From the NCBI RefSeq assembly GCF_003606345.3, contig NZ_CP031844.2, positions 1 through 64,000 of the forward strand: a stretch of DNA of 64,000 bases. The letters run 5' to 3'. Of this stretch, positions 30,333-39,823 are shown in pieces. Within the stretch, counting starts at the first letter, position 1. Each line of letters opens with the position of its first letter. The notes under the pieces were generated by a model. That model had not been told where the DNA came from. It saw only the letters and a program-made list of their open reading frames with translations, and ran no database searches. The translations under genes and the position numbers were made by a program. Origin of the DNA: Bartonella krasnovii (GTDB taxonomy: Bacteria > Pseudomonadota > Alphaproteobacteria > Rhizobiales > Rhizobiaceae).

Positions 30333-32867
30333 ATGATGGGATTTGAGAAAGCAGAAGCAATGAATATAGATTTTACTGAGAGTGAAATCTTGTCTATGAA
30401 ATCTGTACAACTTGCGGCTGCTTTTAATCATAAAAATGATGCGATTTATGCTGCTGCTGAGTTGCTTGTACAGGTTGGCGCTGTTGACAGATGCTATCTG
30501 GACAGCATGCTTGCACGTGAAGAAATAACGAATACTTGGCTTGGGAATGGTATAGCCATTCCTCATGGTTTGGTTGAAAATTGTGATTTAATCATCAAAG
30601 ATGCTGTTGCTGTTATACAGGTTCCAGCTGGTGTTGAGTGGCAAGATGGAAAGAAAGCATATTTGATTATTGCCATTGCAGCGTGTCCAGATCGTTATAG
30701 AGAAATTTGCAGAAAATTGACGTCTCTTTTATTTGATAAAAAACAACTTGAAGTACTTGCGACAACTACGGACAAACGGCAAATTGTTACAACTTTATTT
30801 TATCAGGATATAAAGAAAGAAAAAACTTTAATTGGTGATCTTTCGATGTGTCAGGAATGGACTTTAGATTATCCAAGTGGTCTACATGCACGACCAGCTT
30901 CTCTCTGGGTTGATTTTGCAAAAAGGATTCAAAATTCTATCAGAGTTCGCCATGGTCAATATGCCGTTGAAATGAAAAATTTGGTTGGTTTATTGCAATT
31001 AGGTGCAAAAAACGGTGATGTTCTGATTTTTTCTACAGATGCTGCAGAAGGAGCACAACTTCTTCAGGATGCCATTTCTGTTGTAAAAAAGGTGAGTATT
31101 AGTGAAAAATGCGTGGTGAGAGAGATGGAATCTCAAAAAGAGACTTTTCATGGTTGGTATCCACGTTTCATACAAAAAGGCATTTCTGGTGTTGGAGCAA
31201 GTTCGGGGTTAGCATTTGGTAAGATTTTTGTTCTAAGGCAAAATGATATTTCCATAATAGACCAGCCAATTGATTTTGCAGTTGGTGTAGCATGTCTTGA
31301 AAATGCTCTTACAAAAACAAAACATAAATTGGCATCGGTAATTTCTGATATTACGGTGCGTATGGGAGCGAATTCTGCTGCAATTTTTTCTGCGCAAATG
31401 GTTTTGCTTGAAGATGAAAATCTGATAGCTCAAGCTTGTCGTTTTATAGCAGAAGGTCATGGTGTTGCTTGGTCTTGGGATAGAGCGGTTCGGCAATTTT
31501 CAGATATGTTTTCTAAGGTGGATAATCCTTTGTTAGCAGCACGTGCGGTTAATTTAATTGATGTTGGTCGTCGTGTTTTAGGTGAAATAAATCCATCCTA
31601 TAGATCCTTCTTTTTAAATGATATTCCAAGTGGTGTTATTCTGGTTACAAATGATCTTTCTCCTTCTGATGTTGCACAACTTGATGGTACAAAAGTAAAA
31701 GGATTAGTAACAGCATGGGGAGGTCCACTCTCTCATACAGCTATTTTAGCGCGTACTCTTGGTATTCCGATGGTTGTTGCTGTAGGTGATGATATTTTAG
31801 CGGTTCAGTCTGATATTCAAGCTATTATTGATGGTGATAACGGATTCATTTATTTTAACCCTACGCTTGAAGATATTGAAGATGCTCAAAGACATATTGA
31901 TAGTGTTGCGCAAAAACGTGTTAGTGAGATAAGCGCGTCTCGATTACCAGTGCAAACGACAGATGGTCAAAGAATTCGTATCATGGCTAATGCCAATTAT
32001 GCAAATCAGGTTCCTGTTGCCTTTGATTTGGGGGCTGAAGGTATTGGACTCATGCGCACAGAATTTTTATTTTTAGAGAATCCACATATTCCGGATGAAG
32101 AGGTCCAATTTGATATATATCGGGCGATGATTGCAGCTGTAGGAGATAAGCCATTAATTATTCGTGCACTCGATATTGGTGGGGATAAACAGGTTACGCA
32201 TTTACATTTATCTAAAGAAGATAATCCTTTTTTAGGTGTTCGAGGAACGCGGCTTTTATTACGTCGGCGTGATCTTTTGGTTCCTCAATTACGTGCTTTG
32301 TATCGAGCCGCAAAAGAGGGCGGAGATCTATGGATTGTGTTTCCAATGGTGATGTCTGTTTCAGAGATCGTTACTATAAAAAAGATTGCAGAAGAAATCC
32401 GCAATGATATTGATGCACCCAAATTAAAACTTGGTATTATGATTGAAGTTCCAGCAGCAGCCATTATGGCAGATGTGTTGAGCGCTCATGTTGATTTTTT
32501 CTCAATTGGAACCAACGATTTAACACAGTATACAATGGCAGTTGATCGGCAAAATCCGTATCTTGTGTCTGAAGCGGATAGCCTTGATCCAGCAGTTTTG
32601 CGTATGATTTATCAGACTATTCAGGGAGCAGCACAACATCAATGTTGGGTTAGTGTATGTGGGGGTGTCGCTGGAGATCCTTTTGGTGCGATGATTTTGA
32701 CTGGGTTGGGAATTAATGAGCTTTCTATGATATCTTGCGATATTTCTTCAGTAAAGGCGTGTTTACAGAGTCATAGTTTCGAAGAGATGAAAATTTTAGC
32801 ACAAAAAGCACTACAATGTGAAACTGCACGGGCTGTACGCGCTCTGAGCAAGGATATACAGTGGTAA
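30333..32867 (+). CDS. PTS multiphosphoryl transfer protein (EIIA-HPr-EI fusion)
   Basis: Takes phosphate from phosphoenolpyruvate and passes it through EI and HPr to EIIA. The 844-residue product has, in order: a fructose/nitrogen-type EIIA domain (about 20-160) with phospho-His78 in IAIPHG, an HPr domain (about 172-260) with His185 in SGLHARPAS, and enzyme I (about 282-844) with His468 in GGPLSHTAILAR. The EI domain then has the PEP-binding signatures GIGLMRTEFLF and the C-terminal segment SIGTNDLTQY, with VCGGVAGDP. The layout matches FruB-type proteins, not PtsP, since no GAF domain is present. The start is uncertain: ATG 30333 or in-frame ATG 30360. No EIIB/EIIC permease or kinase gene is nearby, so the acceptor is unknown and the protein may be regulatory. 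Confidence 0.9.
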   Translation: MMGFEKAEAMNIDFTESEILSMKSVQLAAAFNHKNDAIYAAAELLVQVGAVDRCYLDSMLAREEITNTWLGNGIAIPHGLVENCDLIIKDAVAVIQVPAGVEWQDGKKAYLIIAIAACPDRYREICRKLTSLLFDKKQLEVLATTTDKRQIVTTLFYQDIKKEKTLIGDLSMCQEWTLDYPSGLHARPASLWVDFAKRIQNSIRVRHGQYAVEMKNLVGLLQLGAKNGDVLIFSTDAAEGAQLLQDAISVVKKVSISEKCVVREMESQKETFHGWYPRFIQKGISGVGASSGLAFGKIFVLRQNDISIIDQPIDFAVGVACLENALTKTKHKLASVISDITVRMGANSAAIFSAQMVLLEDENLIAQACRFIAEGHGVAWSWDRAVRQFSDMFSKVDNPLLAARAVNLIDVGRRVLGEINPSYRSFFLNDIPSGVILVTNDLSPSDVAQLDGTKVKGLVTAWGGPLSHTAILARTLGIPMVVAVGDDILAVQSDIQAIIDGDNGFIYFNPTLEDIEDAQRHIDSVAQKRVSEISASRLPVQTTDGQRIRIMANANYANQVPVAFDLGAEGIGLMRTEFLFLENPHIPDEEVQFDIYRAMIAAVGDKPLIIRALDIGGDKQVTHLHLSKEDNPFLGVRGTRLLLRRRDLLVPQLRALYRAAKEGGDLWIVFPMVMSVSEIVTIKKIAEEIRNDIDAPKLKLGIMIEVPAAAIMADVLSAHVDFFSIGTNDLTQYTMAVDRQNPYLVSEADSLDPAVLRMIYQTIQGAAQHQCWVSVCGGVAGDPFGAMILTGLGINELSMISCDISSVKACLQSHSFEEMKILAQKALQCETARAVRALSKDIQW

Positions 32868-33503
32868 GAACGTGGAAAGAAAAAACACACTCATTGTGTA
32901 AGGTTTTAGATCTTTAGTATTATGACTCATTATCTTAGAGCAATTATAGGCAACATATTAATATTTATAGTGATAAATTATCATTATAAATTAAAACTTA
33001 TGCCTATGAAGTGAAACATAAAAGTGATAAGCAGATAGCTCTCATTTTAAGAGAAAGCAATTTTAAATCAGGTTTTTCGTGGTTAAGAATTCTCATTCTT
33101 GGGGGAGGGGAGAGGGGTGAAAATGATTTTTCTGAAAATGAAATTCATATCGTTCTTATTCTATTTATTGTTGGTATAATCAGTGTGAATAAGCGAGAGA
33201 TGTTTAATTATTTCATTGTGAAGAAAATATAGATCGTCTGCCAATTTAAGAGCAATGTTTTTTCATAAAGCAGAAGGTGTGTAGGTGAACATGAAAATTT
33301 ATGGTTGGGGATAAACTTTTTATTCCCATTCTTGCATTGTACATAACTATCCACGGGAAAAGTTTTTTCTTAAAAAGAAAGGATGTGCTCGTTATTCAAA
33401 AGGTATCAGCTTTTAATTTTAATAAATGAATTTGTTTTTAAAGTTTTGAATGTATAATTTTGGCTTGCACGTTATTTCTTTCTGAGTATAGTGCAAGACT
33501 TCT
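32868..33503. other. Gene-free stretch between the PTS gene and tRNA-Ser(GGA)
   Basis: A 73-codon frame at 33011-33232 has no ribosome site and reads as translated AT-rich DNA, so I do not call it. Nothing else is recognisable. Confidence 0.45.
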
Positions 33504-33593
33504 GGAGAGGTGGCCGAGTGGTTGAAGGCGCACGCCTGGAACGCGTGTATATGGGAAACCATATCGAGGGTTCGAATCCCTCTCTCTCCGCCA
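33504..33593 (+). tRNA. tRNA-Ser (GGA)
   Basis: GGAGAGG (33504-33510) pairs with TCTCTCC, followed by discriminator G (33590) and encoded CCA (33591-33593). The anticodon stem CACGC / GCGTG encloses CTGGAAC, anticodon GGA. The long variable arm (TATATGGGAAACCATAT) marks a serine tRNA. It borders an accessory region, and tRNA-Ser genes are common integration sites. Confidence 0.96.
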
Positions 33594-33688
33594 TTTATCA
33601 TAAAATCAATGGGGGTATATAAAGGTGAGGGAGTTTTAAGCTCTTTGATTTTGTTAATTTTTTTTATTATTTCCAATTGATGTTTTTT

Positions 33689-34894
33689 CTATAAAAAATT
33701 ACTATGAATTATCCTTTCCAGAGTCGATAATTCATCATCACTCTCTCCCAAAATTGCTATAATGGCTGGGCAGGTATTTAAATCGATGGTTAAGGGGATA
33801 GGCTCGTTTTCTTTAAAAAAGAGCATAAAATGAACCACATTTCCCAAAGAGTGAAGTTTTTGCTTCCACAGGTTAACATCTTTTATAATATGACCATCAA
33901 TCTTGTTGATAAGAAAAATAATACGCCCTTTTTTCTTAAAACGACTTGGTTTTTGCGAAAACACGCCTGCAATAAGGTTAACGGAGCTTTCAAGTAAGCC
34001 ATCTTCATAACAATGCGCAAACAAAGTAGGTGCAATCCCTCCGTGGAGGCGAGCCCCTACTTCGATCATCACTGGACCACGCGCGGTTTGCATGATTTCC
34101 ATATGCGCAGGCCCATATTCAATTCCCATTGCGCGAATACACTGTTTTGCATAAGAGATAAGAGCGGCATAAAGAGGATCTTGAGCATCAAGCACATCAA
34201 GCGATTCATAAACAAAAGCACTTCCATTATGGATACCCTTTTTATATCGCGATAAAGCGCATATCTTTATAGCTTCTCCTTTTACAATGGCATCTACGAT
34301 GTATTCCTCACCCTCCAATTTTTCTTGAAGCAAATAAGCCTCGTTAGGTGTGCCAAAGATATTTTTCTGCGTCCAATCAATCTCAGAGATCCATGTCGCT
34401 ACTTCCTCACGGTTAGAGAAAAACAAAACACCATCGCTTCCAGCAGAATTGTTTGGCTTTATCACATAGCCGCTGGGGCTTTCAAAATCATCGAGAGTGC
34501 AATTGTTTTTTGTAAGAATCTTTGATCGAATATAAGATAAACCCTTTTCACAAAGACGATTTTGCATTGCTGCTTTTTTCCGTCTCCAATCGGTAGTCAA
34601 GGGGTTATTTCCAGGACAACCATAATAAGCAGCCAATTGCTCTGCACAGTAAATACCTCGTTCTGCACCTGCTATAACAGCTTTTATTGTGCCGACAGGA
34701 AAGCGTTGCTTTATCTCATCGATACTATGAAGTTTTGCTTCGGCCATGCCTTCACCCTGATAAGAAAGCATAAAGCGTGAAAAAGGAATTGGTTGAGAGA
34801 TAACACCGTAACAAGTATAGCCCAATTTTTGCAAAGCAGGGGCATAGAGAGCACCCGTGGAGAAAGGGTCGACAATAAGAATGGTTTTGTTCAT
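33689..34894 (-). CDS. ATP-grasp ligase-like protein
   Basis: A 401-residue ATP-grasp enzyme that probably ligates a carboxylate to an amine (amino-acid or peptide ligase type). After an N-terminal Rossmann-like domain (about 1-105) come the ATP-grasp elements: GYVIKPNNSAGSDGVLFF (142-159, nucleotide loop), LLQEKLEGEEYIVDA (188-202), GPAHMEIM (261-268) and the Mg-binding strand VMIEVGARLHGG (275-286). The Glu is kept and the usual Asn is replaced in the order EVGAR. The start overlaps the stop of the upstream MFS gene by four bases, so both are translated together. This pairing suggests the enzyme makes a small product that the transporter moves. The substrate is unknown. Confidence 0.82.
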   Translation of the reverse strand: MNKTILIVDPFSTGALYAPALQKLGYTCYGVISQPIPFSRFMLSYQGEGMAEAKLHSIDEIKQRFPVGTIKAVIAGAERGIYCAEQLAAYYGCPGNNPLTTDWRRKKAAMQNRLCEKGLSYIRSKILTKNNCTLDDFESPSGYVIKPNNSAGSDGVLFFSNREEVATWISEIDWTQKNIFGTPNEAYLLQEKLEGEEYIVDAIVKGEAIKICALSRYKKGIHNGSAFVYESLDVLDAQDPLYAALISYAKQCIRAMGIEYGPAHMEIMQTARGPVMIEVGARLHGGIAPTLFAHCYEDGLLESSVNLIAGVFSQKPSRFKKKGRIIFLINKIDGHIIKDVNLWKQKLHSLGNVVHFMLFFKENEPIPLTIDLNTCPAIIAILGESDDELSTLERIIHSNFL

Positions 34895-36105
34895 GTTTGG
34901 GCCCGCTGTAATGAAAGAAAAAGAACATAGATAAAGATTATCAGCCCGATAAGGGGGAGGAGATAAATGGCTGCTTGGGGGCCCATAAGAGCAGAGCTTG
35001 TAAGAAGACCAAGAATAACATAACCCGCCGATTGGGAGAGCGTATAAAGCATGCCACTATAGCTTCCCACCAGCTCTGCTTGAGTTTCTGTTTTTGTTGC
35101 TTCAATCATATGTTTGCGGGCGTTAATCCGCATGGTATTCATTGAAAAGCCAATAAAAAAGCAAAAGGCCACAGCCAAATAAGGTGATTGTGTGGTGCTA
35201 AAAATAAGATCAGCTAAACCCAATATCAGGGCTGGGAAGATGAATTCAAAGCGCGGGATTTTGATAAAAGCAGCCAAAAAAGCGCCCACACCCGCAACTG
35301 CACTGCACAGTCCATAATATTCAGAGCCAAAATCTTTCACACTCTGAAAAAGAATGGTTGCCAATGTATTATAGGCGCAAATGTGAAAGCCAATAAGGCC
35401 TATGCAGACGCATAAAAGTTTAAGCTCTTGGGAAAGCTTATCTGTTTGCGGTATAAGCGTTGGTTCTTTATCGGTGGCAGGTGGCAAGCCATTTGTAGTG
35501 CACTTGGTACTATATTCATCGCGAAAGATGATGTATCCGGCCACAAGGCTTATGATAATGTCAAATACACAAATGGCTGCAATCAAACCATTATAGCCGA
35601 TTTCAGCTGCTGCTCCTCGTGGGCTGGTGGCTTCTAAGAGATAGCCACTCAATGCCGCTCCTAAAAAGGCACCAATCTGCACCACTGTTTGCATAATGCG
35701 GGAAGCTTTTTGGGCGCTAATATAACCACTAAGCGCGAGTTTAGTATTATAAGTTTCCAGCGTACTTAAGGTGATCAACGAGAGATAACCAATAGAGATA
35801 GAAACAGCAATAAAACCCAAAGGGGAGTCAACATAATGAAACAGAGCGATCAACAAAAGAAGGCTATAGATGACAATCCGTCTTTTGTATAAATCTCTCA
35901 ATCGCAGCGAGGCTTTAATATGTACAAGACCACTTTTTTTCAAAAGATAGGGTGTAAGAGTCCCCAAAGCCATGGTTATCCCTAGAAAAACCGATGAGGA
36001 TGTTATGCGATAAGCATTCCAAAGGTTACTTAAGAAGAGCACCATATCAGAAAAATAAAGCAGAACAACAAGCCCATAAAACCGAAACATTAGCTGTTTG
36101 CGCAC
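34891..36105 (-). CDS. MFS transporter coupled to the ATP-grasp gene
   Basis: About 404 residues with some 12 membrane helices and short loops, a Major Facilitator Superfamily carrier. A central cytoplasmic loop (TNGLPPATDKEPTLIPQTDK region) separates the two six-helix halves. I prefer the GTG at 36105, which follows GGGGGAA at a good distance; the frame is open to a GTG at 36126. It is the first gene of a two-gene operon with the ATP-grasp enzyme. Export of a peptide-like product is a reasonable inference, but import cannot be excluded. Both genes look less AT-rich than neighbouring DNA, consistent with transfer. Confidence 0.82.
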   Translation of the reverse strand: MRKQLMFRFYGLVVLLYFSDMVLFLSNLWNAYRITSSSVFLGITMALGTLTPYLLKKSGLVHIKASLRLRDLYKRRIVIYSLLLLIALFHYVDSPLGFIAVSISIGYLSLITLSTLETYNTKLALSGYISAQKASRIMQTVVQIGAFLGAALSGYLLEATSPRGAAAEIGYNGLIAAICVFDIIISLVAGYIIFRDEYSTKCTTNGLPPATDKEPTLIPQTDKLSQELKLLCVCIGLIGFHICAYNTLATILFQSVKDFGSEYYGLCSAVAGVGAFLAAFIKIPRFEFIFPALILGLADLIFSTTQSPYLAVAFCFFIGFSMNTMRINARKHMIEATKTETQAELVGSYSGMLYTLSQSAGYVILGLLTSSALMGPQAAIYLLPLIGLIIFIYVLFLSLQRAQT

Positions 36106-36126
36106 ATCATTCCCCCATGTTGGCAC

Positions 36127-36632
36127 CTCTTAAAAACACGCAATATTATAATCGGTACACACATTCATAAACAGTTAGTACATCTATTATTGGATAGGTC
36201 AAGTTGTTTCGATAGGGGGATGATAATAAAGTTGAACGCTGACATTACTGTAATGATAGTTCATTTTCAGAAATTTGAGTAGCGAAGAAGACGGGTATTT
36301 TGCTGGGGTTCTTGCGGAAACCTTTCCGATAAAAGGTTAGTTTGCCACTTGATGAGCACAGCTACGTTTGAGAGTTATCTTTTGTATTTTCAAGAGTGTC
36401 TCTGTTTAATGCAAAGGTGTGGGGTATTCTTGATCATTACAGTGATAAGCTTGGATTTTGAGCGGGCAACACTCCTCATTACCAGGCAGAAATTATTTTA
36501 TTGTCTGAGATTGAGGCGTGCTAGTATAATTTTAGGTAGCGTTTTATACAATCGATTTGGATGGGATGACTTCGTTTTTTTGAAGGTATTATAATGCGTT
36601 AAAAGATAATGAGGAGAATCATAGATGTAAGA
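36127..36632. other. Gene-free stretch upstream of the MFS/ATP-grasp operon
   Basis: A frame at 36349-36594 lacks a ribosome site and family resemblance. The operon promoter should be within 36127-36250. Confidence 0.4.
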
Positions 36633-37411
36633 TTATTTTATATAGATATAGAGTTCACTTTGATACAAAAGTTCCAAATTTCCCTGCATTTCATATTGTT
36701 TTATCAGCGCAGCCAATTGCTGTAAGTATTTTTCTCCATGGCTGGCAATAGCGCGTTGCGCTTGCGTTGAAGAGCGGCTCATACCCATAAAGGCTTCGGA
36801 GGGAATTGTCATTATCCAATTGTGTGTGTATGTAAAGCAACCTTTTCTGGATTGACTCCAAGGCCATCACGCATTTCTTGTAAAAAATCAAAATTACGAT
36901 AATAACGGGAATAGTGAGGACTCATCTCCTCTAATAATGTTTCATAAGCAGCTAGAAATTGACTATTTTTAAAATCGCGATTGTTTTGAATAACAGCCAT
37001 AACGCCTCCAGCGCGAAGTTGACTTGAGACAGTGCTAAGCAATAGAGGGCGATCCATCCACTGAAACGCTTGTGCCGCAATAACAAGATCAACCTTGCTG
37101 ATTTGGGGCAGTAGGCTTTCGGCTTTACCGAGATACCACTGCACAAAAGGAAATTTTCTTTTCCCCTGCTTAATCATATCTACTGAGATATCGATCGCAT
37201 GATATTGATGTTCATTGCCTAGAAGTTTAACAATTCCCTCTAATGCGATGCCTGTTCCAGCTCCTACATCCACAATGGACAAATGTTTTTTATCTTTAAA
37301 AGGAAGCAGCATGATTTTAAATAAGCTGAGGGGATAGCGTGGACGATAGCGATCATAATCATCAGCCAATCCATCAAATTTTTCATTTTGCGGTTGAATG
37401 GTCTGTCGCAT
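36633..37411 (-). pseudogene. Class I SAM-dependent methyltransferase, frameshifted
   Basis: From ATG 37411 the intact frame gives 199 residues: FDGLADDYDRYRPRYP, the SAM-binding motif I VDVGAGTGIALEG (about 47-59), AIDISVDMIKQGKRKFP (motif II), and VDLVIAAQAFQWMD (motif IV). It then stops at 36812 shortly after a short (AC)n tract. In another frame the protein resumes as NWIMTIPSEAFMGMSRSSTQ, then AQRAIASHGEKYLQQLAAL and a typical C-terminus LYQSELYIYIK ending at 36633-36635. Removing one AC dinucleotide from the tract (about 36820-36829) restores a single frame of about 258 residues, the usual family length. So this is a recent inactivation, a phase-variable switch, or a sequencing error. 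The substrate is unknown. Confidence 0.85.
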
Positions 37412-37577
37412 GTGATGTGGTCCTCCTCACGAATTGCACTGTGTATAAAGAGGCTCTCCTTTGTCCATTATGTCAAGTATGAATTCTAAAAGAAAGTTGA
37501 ATGGGAGCTGCTCTTTATCCTCTTCTATAGAGTTGATATTTCCCTTTTCTTCTGCCTCAAATGATGCATTTTAAAAG
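37412..37577. promoter_or_regulatory. Upstream region of the methyltransferase gene
   Basis: An AGGAGG site lies about 11 bases before the methyltransferase ATG on the minus strand. Nothing else is recognisable. Confidence 0.4.
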
Positions 37578-37736
37578 TCAATTATTTTTGCGCAAATCAC
37601 GCTGAGATTCTATATATTTTTCTAGAAATTGTCTCACTTCTGGTGCAATTACCCCTTGAATGTTTTTTATGAGCATCAAATTTATAACTTGCTTGTGGAA
37701 ATGACTAATCCCAAATCCTCTATCATAAAAATGAGA
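37578..37736 (-). pseudogene. C-terminal fragment of an unidentified gene
   Basis: A 52-codon stretch on the minus strand between an in-frame TGA (37737-37739) and a TGA at 37578-37580 reads as plausible protein: FYDRGFGISHFHKQVINLML, then IQGVIAPEVRQFLEKYIESQ and a basic end. It has no start codon in a suitable context. It is probably the tail of a lost gene. I do not recognise it. Confidence 0.4.
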
Positions 37737-38033
37737 TCACCTATTCGATTTGTCTTTATTATAAGTTAAAATAATTGATTGAAGCGCTACAGTGTTCTAT
37801 TCGCGGTGCTAATGTAACTCTTAATGAGAATAGAAATATTTATGAATCTTCAGTATGTTAAGATTACCCTATGTGATATCTAGAGCGTTTCTTTTCATAA
37901 AAAATTAATCACGCACGAACAAAATGAGGAGTTTTGTTTCTTTAAATTTAATGAACTAAAATAAGAGCTAAATATATGTTCTTAAATGTGGTTATACTAC
38001 ATCCTGAATGATGTGTGTATGAGGGAATGATTT

Positions 38034-39245
38034 ATGTTCATTGCAAATTTGAAAGAGTGTGCTGCTCTATTCGAGAATAAAATTTTTCTCTATTTTACTC
38101 TGAGTAGCTTATTTGCTACATTTGGAAATGGTCTAAATTATATTGCGTTATCATGGCTTGCTTACAGTCAAACGAATTCAATTCGTGGTGTAGCGCTTTT
38201 GATGTTCTTTCTCTGGATGCCGAGTATTATTTTTGCACCTATTTTGGGCATATTGGCAGATAAATATAACCGTAAAACGCAGATTATTATTTCAAATCTT
38301 GCCAGAGGTTTGGTGATTATGGGTTGGGTAATGCTTGGGTATTTTGGCATAGAAATTGATTTAATGATCTTATCTGCTTCGTTAGGTATTTTTATTTCTT
38401 TTTATATGCCATCAGCTGTTCCTTTAATCCAAAGTATTGTTCCTAAAAAACAACTCATCAATGCAAATGCAACCATTGATATGGTCTATGAACTTGGCAC
38501 GATCATCGGTATGGGGTTTAGTGGATTTATACTTGCCTGTGTAGGAACAAAAGGAACTCTTCTAATAGGTGGTATATTCTTTATCATTGCTGGTTTATTT
38601 AATTTTGCAATGAGGGTACCTAAAAATCGTAGAGCTAAAAATCAAAGTAAGCAAAATTGGTGGGAAAATTATACAGAATCCCTTCATTATTTTAAGCAGA
38701 ATTCATTTCTTTTTATGCCTTATGTAAGCCAGATGATTATTACGACGCTTTTAATGACCATCCCTGTTATTCTTGTCCCTTATACACAAGAGGTATTAAG
38801 CACGGATAGTGGGACCTTTGCAATATTTGAGGGGCTTTATTCTATGGGCGTATTGACAGGAGCACTTCTTTCACCACTTCTTTGTAAAGTTTTATCCATA
38901 AGGAGAACATTGGCATTTTTATTAGCTGTTATGGCTATTGGACTTGCTATTTTGTCTGTTAATACACACATTTTTGTTGTTTTTCCTGTTTACTTTATGA
39001 TTGGATTTGGACTTTCGAGTTGGGCTCTTTCAATTTCTTTATCGCAACTCTCTTGTGATCCTGAATACCAGGGAAGATTGCAGGCAAGTTTTAATGGTCT
39101 CTCTGGATGCTTTATCCTCGGAGTCTATCTCATTATGGCAAACGATAGCAGTAGCATATCACCACAATCGATATATTTTCTTCAAAGCATTGTTGCGCTT
39201 ATTGGGGTGTTCATTGTGCTATTTTATAAACATAAAAAACACTAA
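38034..39245 (+). CDS. MFS transporter
   Basis: A 403-residue carrier with about 12 hydrophobic helices. The typical MFS motif A appears after helix 2 as GILADKYNRKTQIII (about residues 75-89). The central loop KNRRAKNQSKQNWWENYTES separates the two halves. AGGGAA precedes the ATG. It resembles MFS_3-type exporters such as macrolide/enterobactin efflux proteins, but the substrate cannot be read from sequence. It stands alone, and its relation to the nearby MFS/ATP-grasp pair is unknown. Confidence 0.85.
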   Translation: MFIANLKECAALFENKIFLYFTLSSLFATFGNGLNYIALSWLAYSQTNSIRGVALLMFFLWMPSIIFAPILGILADKYNRKTQIIISNLARGLVIMGWVMLGYFGIEIDLMILSASLGIFISFYMPSAVPLIQSIVPKKQLINANATIDMVYELGTIIGMGFSGFILACVGTKGTLLIGGIFFIIAGLFNFAMRVPKNRRAKNQSKQNWWENYTESLHYFKQNSFLFMPYVSQMIITTLLMTIPVILVPYTQEVLSTDSGTFAIFEGLYSMGVLTGALLSPLLCKVLSIRRTLAFLLAVMAIGLAILSVNTHIFVVFPVYFMIGFGLSSWALSISLSQLSCDPEYQGRLQASFNGLSGCFILGVYLIMANDSSSISPQSIYFLQSIVALIGVFIVLFYKHKKH

Positions 39246-39553
39246 ATTGTCTTTAAATATGTAATCAATATATGCCATGTTTATTACGCATTTATTATTG
39301 CCTTTCGCATTTGCCTTTAAAGGAGATGGCAAATACTAAGGTTTGTACGTTTAATGAAGAAAGCATAAATTTGTATTGTTATAAAATACTCTTTATTTTT
39401 TGATGATGATTAAGGGGGTGATGCGTTTCTTTAATTCATCGGACTTTTTGTAAGGAGGTAAAGACGCAACACTTTAAAGTTTCTTAAAAGTTTTTTGGTT
39501 TAAATACAGCAGAAAATAAAGCATTTTCATCATAATACGGGGAGGATGTGAGG
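39246..39553. other. Intergenic stretch after the second MFS gene
   Basis: No gene recognised; it separates two convergently oriented units. Confidence 0.4.
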
Positions 39554-39823
39554 TTATTTTTGTTTTTCAAAATCCATACGAAAAATTGCATCAATTTCAT
39601 CCTCATTGGAATGAGCACTTCTGCGACGATTCAAGGTTTGCACAATCTCTTTTTTTAAAAGCGCATCTGTTTCACTTAAACGGTGAATGCTGAGTTCCAA
39701 TTCAAGAGATAAAGCTAAATCTACACACAATTTAAGCTCTTCTCCAATGTCGAAACCGCGTTGATAGTCGTCATAAAGACCAACCAGTGTATCAGATAAT
39801 TCCTTATCGTATAAAGAGGTCAT
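39554..39823 (-). CDS. Hypothetical 89-residue acidic protein
   Basis: Starts at ATG 39823 (GGAGG seven bases upstream), overlapping the TGA of the upstream gene as ATGA. The product is helical and acidic (MTSLYDKELSDTLVGLYDDY ... ALSLELELSIHRLSETDALL) and contains no recognised domain. It is the downstream member of a two-gene operon whose first gene is frameshifted. Size, coupling and charge would fit an antitoxin, immunity protein or chaperone, but this is speculation. Confidence 0.6.
   Translation of the reverse strand: MTSLYDKELSDTLVGLYDDYQRGFDIGEELKLCVDLALSLELELSIHRLSETDALLKKEIVQTLNRRRSAHSNEDEIDAIFRMDFEKQK

Noticed and set aside
33011..33232. 73-codon frame after the PTS gene
   Set aside because: No ribosome site and no recognisable protein features beyond a chance hydrophobic stretch.
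33419..33676. 85-codon frame on the minus strand
   Set aside because: It is antisense to tRNA-Ser(GGA), giving the usual GERGIRTLD artefact.
36349..36594. 81-codon frame before the methyltransferase pseudogene
   Set aside because: No ribosome site or family resemblance and it sits in the promoter side of the MFS/ATP-grasp operon.
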